Under the pieces are notes generated by a model that saw only the letters and a list, made by a program, of their open reading frames with translations, had not been told where the DNA came from and ran no database searches. Source: an uncultured Oscillospiraceae bacterium (GTDB taxonomy: Bacteria; Bacillota; Clostridia; Oscillospirales; Oscillospiraceae). From it: DNA of 64,000 bases. Made by a program: the position numbers and the translations under genes. Location of the stretch: NCBI GenBank assembly GCA_947626315.1, contig CANQRQ010000005.1, positions 59,060 through 123,059 of the forward strand, in the 5' to 3' direction. This document shows, one piece after another, positions 52,097 through 60,683 of the stretch (positions are counted from its first letter, which is position 1; the number at the start of each line of letters is the position of its first letter).

Positions 52097-53089
52097 ATGC
52101 TGAAGCTGAGTATTATCATCCCGGTCTATAATGTGGAGAAATATCTGCGCAAATGCCTGGATTCCGCCGTCTGCCTCGGCGTGGAGGGCTACGAGATCAT
52201 CGCCGTGAACGACGGCTCCACCGACGGCTCCCCGGCCATCTGCGCGGAGTACGCCGAGCGCTTTCCGGAGCTGGTCCGCACCGTGACCACCCCCAACGGC
52301 GGCCTGGGCCACGCCCGGAACACCGGCATGGCCATCGCCCAGGGGGAATACCTGCTCTTTCTGGACGGGGACGACGCTCTCAGCGAAAACGCCGTGCCGG
52401 AGATGCTGGCGCTGCTGGAGCGGGATTTTGACATCTTCTTTTTCGATCTCCTGTCCGTCACAGAGTCCGGCCGCCTGCTCCGGCAGGCCCAGGGCTGCCG
52501 CCTGGAGGGAGAGTTCAGCCTGAAGAGCTTTCCCGAGCTGCTCTTTGAGCTGCCCAGCGCCTGCTGCAAGCTCTGGCGCCGGTCCCTCTTTACGGAGACA
52601 GGCATCAGCTTTCCCGGACGGCTCTGGTTCGAGGACCTGGCCACCTCTCCCCTGCTCTATGCCCAGGCGAAAAAAATGTTCTCCGTGCATAAGCCCTGGT
52701 ACCGGTATCTCCAGCGGAGCGGCTCCATCACCAATTCTCAGAGCGTCCCGCGGAATCTGGAGATCATCACCGCCGTTGACACGGTTCTGGACTACTATAA
52801 GGCCCAGGGGCTCTATGAACGGTACCGCCCCCAGCTGTGCTACATGGCCTTTTATAACCAGCTTCTCACCGGCAGCATCCGGGTGAACCTGGCCGACCGG
52901 AAAAGCCCGGTGCAGGACCAGCTTCTGGAGGATTTCCGGGCGAAATTCCCCGATTACCGGGAGAATCCCTATGTCCGCGCCCTCCCCGGGAAATACCGGC
53001 TGCTGCTGTATCTGATCGAGCGCCGGCGGCGCCTGGCCCTGCACCTGGTCATGCGGCTCAACAACCTGCTGAAACGGAAAAATTCATAA
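52097..53089 (+). CDS. Family 2 glycosyltransferase
   Basis: 330 aa. LSIIIPVYNVEKYLRKCLDS (4-23) and VNDGSTDGSP (nucleotide-sugar binding), then LFLDGDDAL with the DxD-type metal site, identify a GT-A fold GT2. The C-terminal part (260-330) is basic and hydrophobic. It probably transfers a sugar in cell-surface glycan assembly. AGGAGG precedes the ATG. Downstream, convergent, are more glycan genes. Confidence 0.92.
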   Translation: MLKLSIIIPVYNVEKYLRKCLDSAVCLGVEGYEIIAVNDGSTDGSPAICAEYAERFPELVRTVTTPNGGLGHARNTGMAIAQGEYLLFLDGDDALSENAVPEMLALLERDFDIFFFDLLSVTESGRLLRQAQGCRLEGEFSLKSFPELLFELPSACCKLWRRSLFTETGISFPGRLWFEDLATSPLLYAQAKKMFSVHKPWYRYLQRSGSITNSQSVPRNLEIITAVDTVLDYYKAQGLYERYRPQLCYMAFYNQLLTGSIRVNLADRKSPVQDQLLEDFRAKFPDYRENPYVRALPGKYRLLLYLIERRRRLALHLVMRLNNLLKRKNS

Positions 53090-53102
53090 GCTTACAGTAA
53101 AT

Positions 53103-53134
53103 CCCCTCCGGCCAAGTAAGGCCGGAGGGGTTCT
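53103..53134. terminator. Bidirectional terminator between the two GT2 genes
   Basis: CCCCTCCGGCC, loop AAGTAA, GGCCGGAGGGG, then TTCTTG. An 11-bp perfect stem between convergent genes. Confidence 0.85.
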
Positions 53135-53136
53135 TG

Positions 53137-54078
53137 TTATTGCGCGGCGGTCTTTTTCGCCTGCAGAAGCAGGCGGGAGAGGCCTTCCAGGCCGTGGTAA
53201 TTCAGGAACAGCACGATCCGCCGGTTGCGGCTCTCTTTTTGAAAGCTGGGGCAGCGCAGCAGCCTTGGGATATACTTTTTGGCATAGGCCCGCAGCTCCG
53301 CGCAGACCTGGCCCTTATCCGGGCTGTCCTGCACCGCCACCCGGTTGATCGTGTCCAGCAGCAGGTGGTTGATCAGCAGCGTCTCGAAATCCGCCGTCCG
53401 CCCCGCCGCCGCCAGCGGCTCCCGCAGCTCCTCCATAATCCGGATTATGTCCAGGTTCTTTCGGGCGTTGTGGTTGTTCATGGTGGAGCTCTGGCCGCAG
53501 CGGTAGAAATACAGGCCCTCCCGCACGTTGGCGATCTTGTCCACCCGGAGCAGCAGCTTGATGACGAAGGCGATATCCTCGTACCAGAGCCGCTCGGCAA
53601 AGCGGACGCCCTCCGCGGCGCTCCTTCTGATCAGCTTGTTCCAGACGGCGGTGGGAATCAGGATCTCGTCCCGGCAGCCGGTCATGTCCGCATAGCGGGT
53701 GTGCCCGTCCGCCCAGCACTCCACCGCGTCGCACTGGGCCATGTCCGCGCCGCTCTCCTCGGCGGCAGCCAGGAGCTTTTCAAACATGGCGGGGTCCACC
53801 CAGTCGTCGCTGTCCACGAAGCCCAGATACTCCCCTCTCGCCAGGTCCATGGCGATGTTCCGGGCCCGGCCCTGCCCGCCGTTTTCCACGGTCAGCGTCC
53901 GGATCAGGTCGGGATAGCGCCGCCGGTAGTCCTCCATGATTTCCGGGGAGCTGTCGGAGGAGCCGTCGTTTATGAGCAGGATCTCATAGTCGTCCACCGT
54001 CTGGGCCGTCAGGGAATCCAGGCAGACACGGAGGTACTTCTCCGCGTTGTACACCGGCACAATAATGCTCAACTTCAT
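53137..54078 (-). CDS. Family 2 glycosyltransferase
   Basis: 313 aa, GT-A fold: LSIIVPVYNAEKYLRVCLDS, LINDGSSDSSP and LGFVDSDDWVDP (DxD). It resembles the GT2 at 52097 in its N-terminal half but is not a close copy. Its start overlaps the stop of the ligase gene by 4 nt (ATGA). Last gene of a three-gene glycan operon (GT4, ligase-like, GT2). Confidence 0.93.
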   Translation of the reverse strand: MKLSIIVPVYNAEKYLRVCLDSLTAQTVDDYEILLINDGSSDSSPEIMEDYRRRYPDLIRTLTVENGGQGRARNIAMDLARGEYLGFVDSDDWVDPAMFEKLLAAAEESGADMAQCDAVECWADGHTRYADMTGCRDEILIPTAVWNKLIRRSAAEGVRFAERLWYEDIAFVIKLLLRVDKIANVREGLYFYRCGQSSTMNNHNARKNLDIIRIMEELREPLAAAGRTADFETLLINHLLLDTINRVAVQDSPDKGQVCAELRAYAKKYIPRLLRCPSFQKESRNRRIVLFLNYHGLEGLSRLLLQAKKTAAQ

Positions 54079-55544
54079 AGGCCGTCCTCCCCAGGCAGAG
54101 CTTCGCCGGCGGGCTTAGCCGAGGTCTGGTAGTAGATCAAAGCCAGCACCACCGACATGTAGATCGACACGTTGGGCCGGCGCAGGATGGCCCCGGAGAA
54201 CTGGGCCAGGGCGATCTGGAGGATCAGGCAGATAAACAGGCAGAAGTTCAGAAGCGTAAAGCTGCCCTTGAAATCCCGGATCAGCCGTTTCAGCACCAGC
54301 CAGAGAAAGTACAGCACGAAAGCGGCGTAAAAGGCAAGGCCGATATAGCCGTAGTAATAGAAAATCGCCGGCCAGTCATTCTCCAGATCCCGCAGGGAAT
54401 AGCCCAGATTGGTGACCTCAAAGCCCACCAGCCTGGTGAGGCTGTCGCTCTCCTGCCAGACCAGGTTGGAATAGCAGAGCTTGATCTGCCGGGTGTCGAT
54501 CAGCCGGGCCACATCGGTGCTCATGTTAAAATACCGGAACACCGGCTCATAGCCGAAGCGGTCAAACAGATCGGGGATCGCCCCCACCATATAGCGCAGA
54601 TAGTAGTATTCAAACACCTGCCGGACCTCCGGGGTGTTCAGCTTTTCCTCCAGGGTCATGGTGCTCAGGTCGTAGCCCAGGGCCGCCACTCCGGCCTCGA
54701 TTTCGCCCTGCCGGGCGGTGGACAGCCGGGCGTTGAAGGCGTCCATTTTGGCCCGGGGCGAATAGGGGTAGACCACAACGGAGATGGCGATCAGCAGCAC
54801 CAGCACCAGCAGGACCCTCCAGCGGATCCTGCGGCCCAGGACCGGCTTTTCCATCAGCAGAAAGGCGGCGTAGGCCAGCAGCAGCGCGAAAAGCCCCATG
54901 TAGCAGGCCTTGGTGCCGTTGATGATCAGCAGGAAGGTGACGATGGCCGGGATGCTGATGTTGACCAGCAGCTTTTCCGACCGGACGGCCAGACAGACGG
55001 CAAAGGTGGACAGCGTCACAAAAAGGATGCTGTTGGCACAGCGGTTGTCATCGATCACCCAGCCGCTGATGCCCAGCCCCGCCCCGTAGGTGCAGTTGTC
55101 CGTCCCGGTGAGCACCGCCGCCACAAAGCCGGCCAGCGTGATGGCCCCCGCCACGGCGATGCCCTTCACAGCCTGCCGCTTGGTCCTTTCGTCCCGGATC
55201 AGGTAGATAAAGCAGACCGCCAGTATCGGCATCTGGGCGACACGGGCCAGGTAGGCGATGTCAAAAAAAGGGTCGATATAGCCCACCCGGAAGCTGTTGG
55301 CCACATGCAGCAGGCAAAGCAGGCCGATGGTCCCCATGGCCAGGATAAAGCGCTTTTTCTTTTTCAGCGTCACCAGCAGATACAGCGGGATCGCCAGCAT
55401 AATCAACAGCCGGATATAGCCCGCCGAGGTCGCCACAGAGTTTTGGTTCCAGTAGGCCAGAAAATCCAGCAGTGGCTGAGCGGCGATCAGCAGCACCAGC
55501 CAGTTCTCCGCCAGAAAGCTCCGAAGGCTCTTTGCACGCTCCAT
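54075..55544 (-). CDS. O-antigen ligase/polymerase-like membrane protein
   Basis: 489 aa with about eleven to twelve membrane spans and one large outward loop (about residues 270-400), the plan of Wzy polymerases and O-antigen ligases. Such proteins join lipid-linked glycan units outside the membrane. Placed between a GT4 and a GT2 gene, it probably polymerises or transfers a surface polysaccharide or teichoic-type glycan. No sequence motif fixes which. Confidence 0.75.
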   Translation of the reverse strand: MERAKSLRSFLAENWLVLLIAAQPLLDFLAYWNQNSVATSAGYIRLLIMLAIPLYLLVTLKKKKRFILAMGTIGLLCLLHVANSFRVGYIDPFFDIAYLARVAQMPILAVCFIYLIRDERTKRQAVKGIAVAGAITLAGFVAAVLTGTDNCTYGAGLGISGWVIDDNRCANSILFVTLSTFAVCLAVRSEKLLVNISIPAIVTFLLIINGTKACYMGLFALLLAYAAFLLMEKPVLGRRIRWRVLLVLVLLIAISVVVYPYSPRAKMDAFNARLSTARQGEIEAGVAALGYDLSTMTLEEKLNTPEVRQVFEYYYLRYMVGAIPDLFDRFGYEPVFRYFNMSTDVARLIDTRQIKLCYSNLVWQESDSLTRLVGFEVTNLGYSLRDLENDWPAIFYYYGYIGLAFYAAFVLYFLWLVLKRLIRDFKGSFTLLNFCLFICLILQIALAQFSGAILRRPNVSIYMSVVLALIYYQTSAKPAGEALPGEDGL

Positions 55545-55547
55545 TGT

Positions 55548-56684
55548 TCACTCTCCTATCAGCGCAAACCACTGCCGGCCGATCTTCTCCCGGGAGAAGT
55601 CCGCCGCGCGCCTGAGCGCCGCCTCCCCTGTCCTTCTGCGCAGCTCCGGCGAATCGATCAGCTCCAGCAGCCTTTGGGAGAAGGCCGCCTCGTCCCCGTC
55701 CGGGACCAGAAAGCCGTTCACCCCGTCCCGGATCACGAAGCCCGGCCCCACCCGCACGTCAAAGGCCACGATGGGCAGGCCGCAGCTCTGCTCCTCCAAT
55801 ATGGCGTAGCCCAGAGCGTCGCTCAGGGCGGTCATGGCAAAAACGGACGCCCGTTTCATCTCTTCTTCGATCTGAAAGCTGTCCATCCGGCCGGGCATCT
55901 CCACGGCCGCCTCCAGCCCCAGTTCCGCGCGCAGAGCCTCCAGCTTTTCCCGCTCCTCGCCCTCTCCCAGGATCCGGAGCTTCCAGTCCGGCCGGGCCTC
56001 ATGCACGGCCTTAAAGCAGCGGATCAGCCGGTCATAGCCCTTTTCCGGAGCCATCCGGCCCACGGTGAGCACCGTCTTCTCCCGGCCCTCCAGGGGCACG
56101 TTTTCCGGCAGCCGCTCCAGGAAATTGGGCAGCAGCACCAGCCGGGTATGCCGGTTCTCCGCCATGATTTCCCGGGCCTCCTCCAGCAGGACCGGGGTGA
56201 GCAGGGCCAGAATGTCGATCCGGCCGTAGCCCCTGCGCATTTCGTCGGCACAGTGCTTTTTAAACCGGTGGTCATGGTGCAGCTGCGCGATTTTCAGCAC
56301 CGCCTCGTCCCCGTATTTGGAGGAAACCAGGTTGTCCTCATGCCGGGTGGTGATCAGCACCCCGTCATGGATGGAACGGATGGTCTGGCGCACGGCGCGC
56401 TTCTTGTCCTGCAGAATGCGGACGCTCTTCAGGCTCTCCCGAAAAAAGGCGGCCGGTTTTTTCGCCCGCAGCGCCGCCTTCCATTCGGCCCTGTTGGGGA
56501 CCTCCCGGAGCAGATACCGCAGCCTGACCCGCTGATCCAGCGGGTAGGCCGGCGCGTTGGGCATGTCGTATACGCTGATGATTTCCACGTCATAGCGCTC
56601 CACCAGAAGATTCGCCATGCTGATGATCGCTTTCTCCACCCCGCCGAAGGCCAGGTGCAGCGCGAGAATGCGTACCGTTTTCAT
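55548..56684 (-). CDS. Family 4 glycosyltransferase
   Basis: 378 aa, GT-B fold. The N-terminal half starts with the variant HLAFGGVEKAIISMANLL; the C-terminal half has VGRMAPEKGYDRLI and EEQSCGLPIVAFD with the E-x7-E-type catalytic region. It would transfer a sugar from a nucleotide donor onto a lipid-linked acceptor. First gene of the operon. A hairpin-rich repeat (copy 2) lies just upstream. Confidence 0.92.
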   Translation of the reverse strand: MKTVRILALHLAFGGVEKAIISMANLLVERYDVEIISVYDMPNAPAYPLDQRVRLRYLLREVPNRAEWKAALRAKKPAAFFRESLKSVRILQDKKRAVRQTIRSIHDGVLITTRHEDNLVSSKYGDEAVLKIAQLHHDHRFKKHCADEMRRGYGRIDILALLTPVLLEEAREIMAENRHTRLVLLPNFLERLPENVPLEGREKTVLTVGRMAPEKGYDRLIRCFKAVHEARPDWKLRILGEGEEREKLEALRAELGLEAAVEMPGRMDSFQIEEEMKRASVFAMTALSDALGYAILEEQSCGLPIVAFDVRVGPGFVIRDGVNGFLVPDGDEAAFSQRLLELIDSPELRRRTGEAALRRAADFSREKIGRQWFALIGE

Positions 56685-56703
56685 TGCCAGCCTCCTCTAT
56701 TGA

Positions 56704-56726
56704 GCGTGTCGGCAAAGCCGACACGC
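56704..56726. repeat. 10-bp hairpin beside repeat copy 2
   Basis: GCGTGTCGGC, loop AAA, GCCGACACGC. It has no counterpart in copy 1. Confidence 0.8.
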
Positions 56727-56942
56727 TTCAAATGCGACCCACTTGTGCCCTGCGGGTACTCCGTTGGGCTCGCATTTGAGAACCTCGCGCTTATCGCAGG
56801 GGCTTTGCCCCGTTTGGTCGGCGCGAGAGCGCACTTTGTTCGCTTTAGAGTGTTTTTGAGGCGGCAAAGCTGCCTCAAAAACGATTTAAATTCCTTCTTC
56901 GCCGCTCTGCGGCGAAGGCAGTGAAACTTTGTCTACAGTCTG
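56726..56942. repeat. Hairpin-rich dispersed repeat, copy 2 (inverted)
   Basis: On the minus strand this block follows copy 1 (4391-4591) step by step: CAGACTGTAGACAAAG, the GCGGCGAAG hairpin, the GTTTTTGAGGC hairpin, the GGGGC/GCCCC hairpin and the CAAATGCGA/TCGCATTTG hairpin. It carries about 17 extra bases near ACCCGCAGGGCACAAG. No gene is seen in 56685-57068 apart from the rplS terminator. Confidence 0.85.
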
Positions 56943-57022
56943 TTTATTCTTTACAATAGACTATAGCAAAAAAGGCGCGACAAATCAAGCCTTCCCGTCA
57001 AAGCCGGCCCTTTCGGGACAGT

Positions 57023-57056
57023 AAAAAAGACGCCCCTTTTCGGGGACGTCTTTTTT
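57023..57056 (-). terminator. Terminator of rplS
   Basis: AAAAAAGACG and CCCC pair with GGGG and CGTCTTTTTT with one A bulge; T runs on both strands. It lies 13 bp after the rplS stop. Confidence 0.9.
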
Positions 57057-57068
57057 CTGTCTCGACGC

Positions 57069-57410
57069 TCAGATGCGCTCTTTGACCTTGGCCTTTTTAC
57101 CCACGCGGTCACGCAGATAATACAGCTTCGCCCGGCGAACCTTGCCCTTGCGGACAGTGGTGACTGAGACGATGGAGGGAGAGTGTACCGGGAAGACCTT
57201 CTCGCAGCCGACACCGTAGGAGATGCGGCGCACGGTGATGGTCTCGTTGATGCCGCCGTGCTTCTTGGCAATGATGGTGCCTTCAAAAGCCTGGGTGCGC
57301 TCACGGTTGCCTTCCTTGACCAGAACCTGAACGCGCACGGTATCGCCCACGTTCATCTCCGGCAGCTCCGGCTTCATGTACTGTCCGCTTAAGATTTTGA
57401 CCAGATCCAT
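57069..57410 (-). CDS. rplS: Ribosomal protein L19
   Basis: 113 aa, usual length. [19 protein letters not shown] and [12 protein letters not shown], then the ending [19 protein letters not shown], are L19 signatures. It sits at the 30S-50S interface. Usually it is cotranscribed with trmD and rimM, but here it stands alone with its own promoter and terminator. Confidence 0.98.
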   Translation of the reverse strand: MDLVKILSGQYMKPELPEMNVGDTVRVQVLVKEGNRERTQAFEGTIIAKKHGGINETITVRRISYGVGCEKVFPVHSPSIVSVTTVRKGKVRRAKLYYLRDRVGKKAKVKERI

Positions 57411-57535
57411 AATCTAATCCTTTCCTCGTATAGACGTTCATACCGGAGGGCACAGCCGCGGCAGCGGACCGCCTTTCTCAGCGCGTAACTCCGCGCAAGC
57501 TCTGATAGTTTAGCACAAAGCAGCGCGGTTTGCAA
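57411..57535 (-). promoter_or_regulatory. Promoter and leader of rplS
   Basis: TTGCAA (57530-57535), 17-bp spacer, TAAACT (57507-57512) on the minus strand, leaving a GC-rich leader of about 90 nt with GCGG/CCGC pairings. An L19 autoregulatory leader is known in Firmicutes; whether this is one needs a covariance-model search. Confidence 0.5.
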
Positions 57536-57552
57536 GCTTTTTTTCGCTTTTT

Positions 57553-58212
57553 TTACCGGTAAACCTGCATCTGGCTGTCGTAGGTCTCCAGCCGGGTGAA
57601 TTTGGCAAAATCCGGTGCCAGCTCCGGCGCGTTCTGCCGCAGGGCCTCGGCCAGCAGCTCCGGGTTCAGGGTGGGCTCCTGGGCGGAGATCACGCCCCGC
57701 AGCCGCACCTGGCCCTCCTCCGGCTGAAAGGCAAGGGACCGGACTGCCGGCTGGATGTCCGTCTCCCCCATGCCCCGCTTGGTCTTGCGCTGCACCCGGA
57801 TCTCCTCCCGGGCGAAAAAGCGCTCCAGCGCCCGGGCCATTTCTCCCGCTTCCCGGCTGTCATACTCGAAAAAGCCCTCGATCTCCAGCCACTTCAGCTC
57901 CACGCTCTTGCGGGTCTGTTCGTAGACCTCCGTCACCCGGATGCCCTCCGGCAGCGCCCGGTTGAGCCGCTCCGGCAGCATGTCCAGGTCCTCCTCCCCC
58001 TTCAGGCGAAAGTCCATGATCTCGCAGACGCTCCCCGTCCCCACGGACAGAGGCAGCACGATGGAGATCAGCGGGTGGGGATTGTAGCCCTCGGAGTATT
58101 TCAGCTCCAGCCCCGCCCGGGAGAAGGCCCGCTGCAGGGTGCGCATCAGGTCCAGGTGGGAGATATACACGGCACGGCCGGTCTTTTCAAAACGCAGACG
58201 CAGCTTATCCAT
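57553..58212 (-). CDS. TIGR03936 family radical-SAM-linked protein (DUF2344)
   Basis: 219 aa. The start LRLRFEKTGRAVYISHLDLMR and GLELKYSEGYNPHPLISIVLPL are the hallmarks of this family, which is always coded beside or fused to the TIGR03960 radical SAM protein. It overlaps that gene by 8 nt. The modified substrate is unknown; the usual co-location with ribosomal protein or RNase G genes suggests RNA or ribosome modification (inference). Confidence 0.93.
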   Translation of the reverse strand: MDKLRLRFEKTGRAVYISHLDLMRTLQRAFSRAGLELKYSEGYNPHPLISIVLPLSVGTGSVCEIMDFRLKGEEDLDMLPERLNRALPEGIRVTEVYEQTRKSVELKWLEIEGFFEYDSREAGEMARALERFFAREEIRVQRKTKRGMGETDIQPAVRSLAFQPEEGQVRLRGVISAQEPTLNPELLAEALRQNAPELAPDFAKFTRLETYDSQMQVYR

Positions 58213-60040
58213 CGCAGCGCCCTCCTTTCAGGAGCTTTGCCGCCCCGCAGCCGGCGCACTGCCTCCGGCAGTCCGGCGACAGACGGGAGGCATAGCACTG
58301 CTCCCGCTCCTTGAGCAGGTGGGCCTTCCGCACCCCCACGTCGATCAGGTCCCAGGGCAGGATGGCGTCCGTGGGGATCTCCCGGTTGGCGTAAAAGGCC
58401 GGGTCCACCCCGCGGCTTTTGAACGCCTCCATCCAGCGGGAGAAGGAGAAGTAATCGCTCCAGGCGTCCAGGCGGCCGCCCTGCCGCCAGACCTCCTCGA
58501 TCACCTCTGCCACCCGCCGGTCCCCCCGGGAGAGGACCGCCTCCACAAAGCTGGTCTCCGCGTCGTGCCAGTTGTAGGTCACGTTCCGGGCGGTGATAGC
58601 CGACCGGAGCAGGTTCACCCGGCGTAGATACTCCTCCATGGGCACCTGGGGCTCCCACTGGAAGGGGCTGTGGGGCTTGGGCACAAAGCAGGAGGTGGAG
58701 ATAGTGATCTTTACGCCCCGGTTTTTGTTGGCCGCGTACTGCCGCCAGCAGTGGAGCACCCGGTTGGCCATCTCGGCGATGCCCAGGATGTCCTCGTCCG
58801 TCTCCGTGGGCAGGCCAAGCATGTAGTAGAGCTTCACGTTGTTCCAGCCGCCCTGGAAGGCGATGCGGCAGGTGTTCAGCAGGTCCTCCTCCGTGACGTT
58901 TTTGTTGATAGCGTCCCGCAGCCGCTGGCTGCCCCCCTCTACCGCGAAGGTCAGGCCGCTCTTGCGCACCTTCTGGAGCTTTTCCATCAGTTCCATGGAG
59001 AAGTTGTCCGCCCGCAGGGAGGGCAGGGCCAGGCCAATGCTCCGCTCCTCGCAGTAGGCCAGCAGCCCGTCGCACAGCTCGTTCAAGGGCCGATAGTCGC
59101 TGGTGCTGAGGGAGAGGAGGGTGATCTCTTCGCAGCCTGTGTTCCGCAGGCTCTCGATCCCCTGGCGGATCAGGGTCTCCGGCTTTTTGGACCGGATCGG
59201 CCGGTACACGTGCCCGGCCTGACAGAAGCGGCAGCCCCGGACGCAGCCCCGGAAAAGCTCCAGGCTCACCCGGTCGTGGACCACCTCCGTGGAGGGGACG
59301 ATGGGCGCTGTTGGGAAGGGCGCGGCGTCCAGATCCTCCACGATCCGCTTGGTTACCCGCTCCGGCGCCCCCTCCTGGGGCGTGACGGAGGCGATCCGCC
59401 CGTCCGGCCCGTAACAGACCTCATAGAGCGAGGGCACATAGACCCCTTGGATCTTGGCGGCCTCCCGGAGGAAAGTCGGTTTGGACCAGCCCTCCTTTTT
59501 GGCCTGCCGCAGCAGAGCCAGCAGCTCGTTATCCATCTCCTCCCCCTCGCCTACCACAAAGAGGTCCATAAAGGGGGCCATAGGCTCCGGGTTCACCGCC
59601 GCGGTGCCCCCGGCGAACACCAGGGGCAACAGCTCCGGCCGGTCCGCGGAGCGCAGAGGCAGGCCGGCCATGTCCAGCATGTCCAGCACCGTGGTATAGG
59701 CCATCTCGTAGCCTATGGAGAAGGCCAGCGCGTCAAAGCGGTCCAGGCTGTCCCCGCTCTCCAGGGCGTACAGGGGCAGCCCCGCCTTTTTCATCTCCTC
59801 ATACATGTCCCCCCAGGGGGCGAAAGCCCGCTCACACCAGACATACTCCAGGCTGTTCATTGTGTGGTACAAAATGCTCATTCCCAGGTTGGACATGCCG
59901 ATCTCATAGGTGTCCGGGAAGCAGAAGGCCACCCGGAGCTCCACCCGGGCCTTGTCCTTCATGATCTGGTTGTACTCCCCGCCCACATAGCGGGCCGGCT
60001 TCTGCACCCTGGGCAGAATTCTTTCAAGTCGTTTATCCAT
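58205..60040 (-). CDS. TIGR03960 family radical SAM protein with B12-binding-like domain
   Basis: 611 aa. The radical SAM cluster motif is C266-x3-C270-x2-C273 in RGCVRGCRFCQAG. An N-terminal cobalamin-binding-like Rossmann region (about 20-240) precedes it and includes VAFCFPDTYEIGMSNLGM. The C-terminus has CRRQCAGCG, a likely extra metal site. The family has no proven reaction. It is coupled to the TIGR03936 gene. Confidence 0.93.
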   Translation of the reverse strand: MDKRLERILPRVQKPARYVGGEYNQIMKDKARVELRVAFCFPDTYEIGMSNLGMSILYHTMNSLEYVWCERAFAPWGDMYEEMKKAGLPLYALESGDSLDRFDALAFSIGYEMAYTTVLDMLDMAGLPLRSADRPELLPLVFAGGTAAVNPEPMAPFMDLFVVGEGEEMDNELLALLRQAKKEGWSKPTFLREAAKIQGVYVPSLYEVCYGPDGRIASVTPQEGAPERVTKRIVEDLDAAPFPTAPIVPSTEVVHDRVSLELFRGCVRGCRFCQAGHVYRPIRSKKPETLIRQGIESLRNTGCEEITLLSLSTSDYRPLNELCDGLLAYCEERSIGLALPSLRADNFSMELMEKLQKVRKSGLTFAVEGGSQRLRDAINKNVTEEDLLNTCRIAFQGGWNNVKLYYMLGLPTETDEDILGIAEMANRVLHCWRQYAANKNRGVKITISTSCFVPKPHSPFQWEPQVPMEEYLRRVNLLRSAITARNVTYNWHDAETSFVEAVLSRGDRRVAEVIEEVWRQGGRLDAWSDYFSFSRWMEAFKSRGVDPAFYANREIPTDAILPWDLIDVGVRKAHLLKEREQCYASRLSPDCRRQCAGCGAAKLLKGGRCDG

Positions 60041-60077
60041 GGCGATCCTGTCTCTCCCTCGTGTTTACCGGCCTATT

Positions 60078-60683
60078 TTACAATATTTCGCAGCTCTTTA
60101 CAAGTCCCCGTTCGTCCTCCTGATACAGCAAAAGCCACACCGCCGCCAGGCACAGGCCGGCGCCCCGGCCCCGGAGCATCTGCCACAGGCCCGCCGCCAA
60201 AAGCGCCGCGCCGGTCCCCAGGCTCACAGACCGGGTCAGCCGCTCGCCCCGCTTCTGGCCCAGCAGGGCGCAGGACAGCTGTGCCAGCACCCGGCCCCCG
60301 TCCAGAGGCAGGGCCGGCAGCAGGTTGAACAGGGACAGCAGCAGGCTGACCCCGGCGGTCAGGCAGAGCCAGGGGCTGTCCAGCCGGTTGCCCAGCCAGG
60401 AGGCCGCCCAGGCGTACCACAGCCCCGCCACCGGGCCGCAGACGGCGGCCATGGCGTGGCCCGCCGGGCCGGTATAACCGCTGTACTCCATGCAGAAGCC
60501 CCGCAGCTCCAGGCGGAAACCGCTGATTTTCAGGCCCATCAGCGCCAGAGCCGCCGCGTGGCCCAGTTCATGTGCCGCCGCGGGCAGCAGCACCGCCGCG
60601 ATCACGGCCGGGTCCCCAATGTAATAGAGAAATCCCGCCAGCAGCACCGCCCCAGTGCTGAGCTTCAGCCTGCTCCGCTTCAT
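60078..60683 (-). CDS. SpoIVFB-like intramembrane metalloprotease (M50)
   Basis: 201 aa, about five membrane spans. HELGH (38-42) and LLPALPLDGGRVL provide the zinc site. SpoIVFB cleaves pro-sigma-K in the mother cell of Bacillus (established). The overlapping upstream gene codes an M23-domain membrane protein in the place of SpoIVFA. The pair and the downstream TIGR03960 neighbour match spore-former genomes. Whether sigma-K is the substrate here is inference. Confidence 0.85.
   Translation of the reverse strand: MKRSRLKLSTGAVLLAGFLYYIGDPAVIAAVLLPAAAHELGHAAALALMGLKISGFRLELRGFCMEYSGYTGPAGHAMAAVCGPVAGLWYAWAASWLGNRLDSPWLCLTAGVSLLLSLFNLLPALPLDGGRVLAQLSCALLGQKRGERLTRSVSLGTGAALLAAGLWQMLRGRGAGLCLAAVWLLLYQEDERGLVKSCEIL

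Noticed and set aside
56681..56878. 65-codon minus-strand frame in repeat copy 2
   Set aside because: Its start matches the spurious peptide of copy 1; it reads through hairpins, and similarity reflects the DNA repeat, not a protein.
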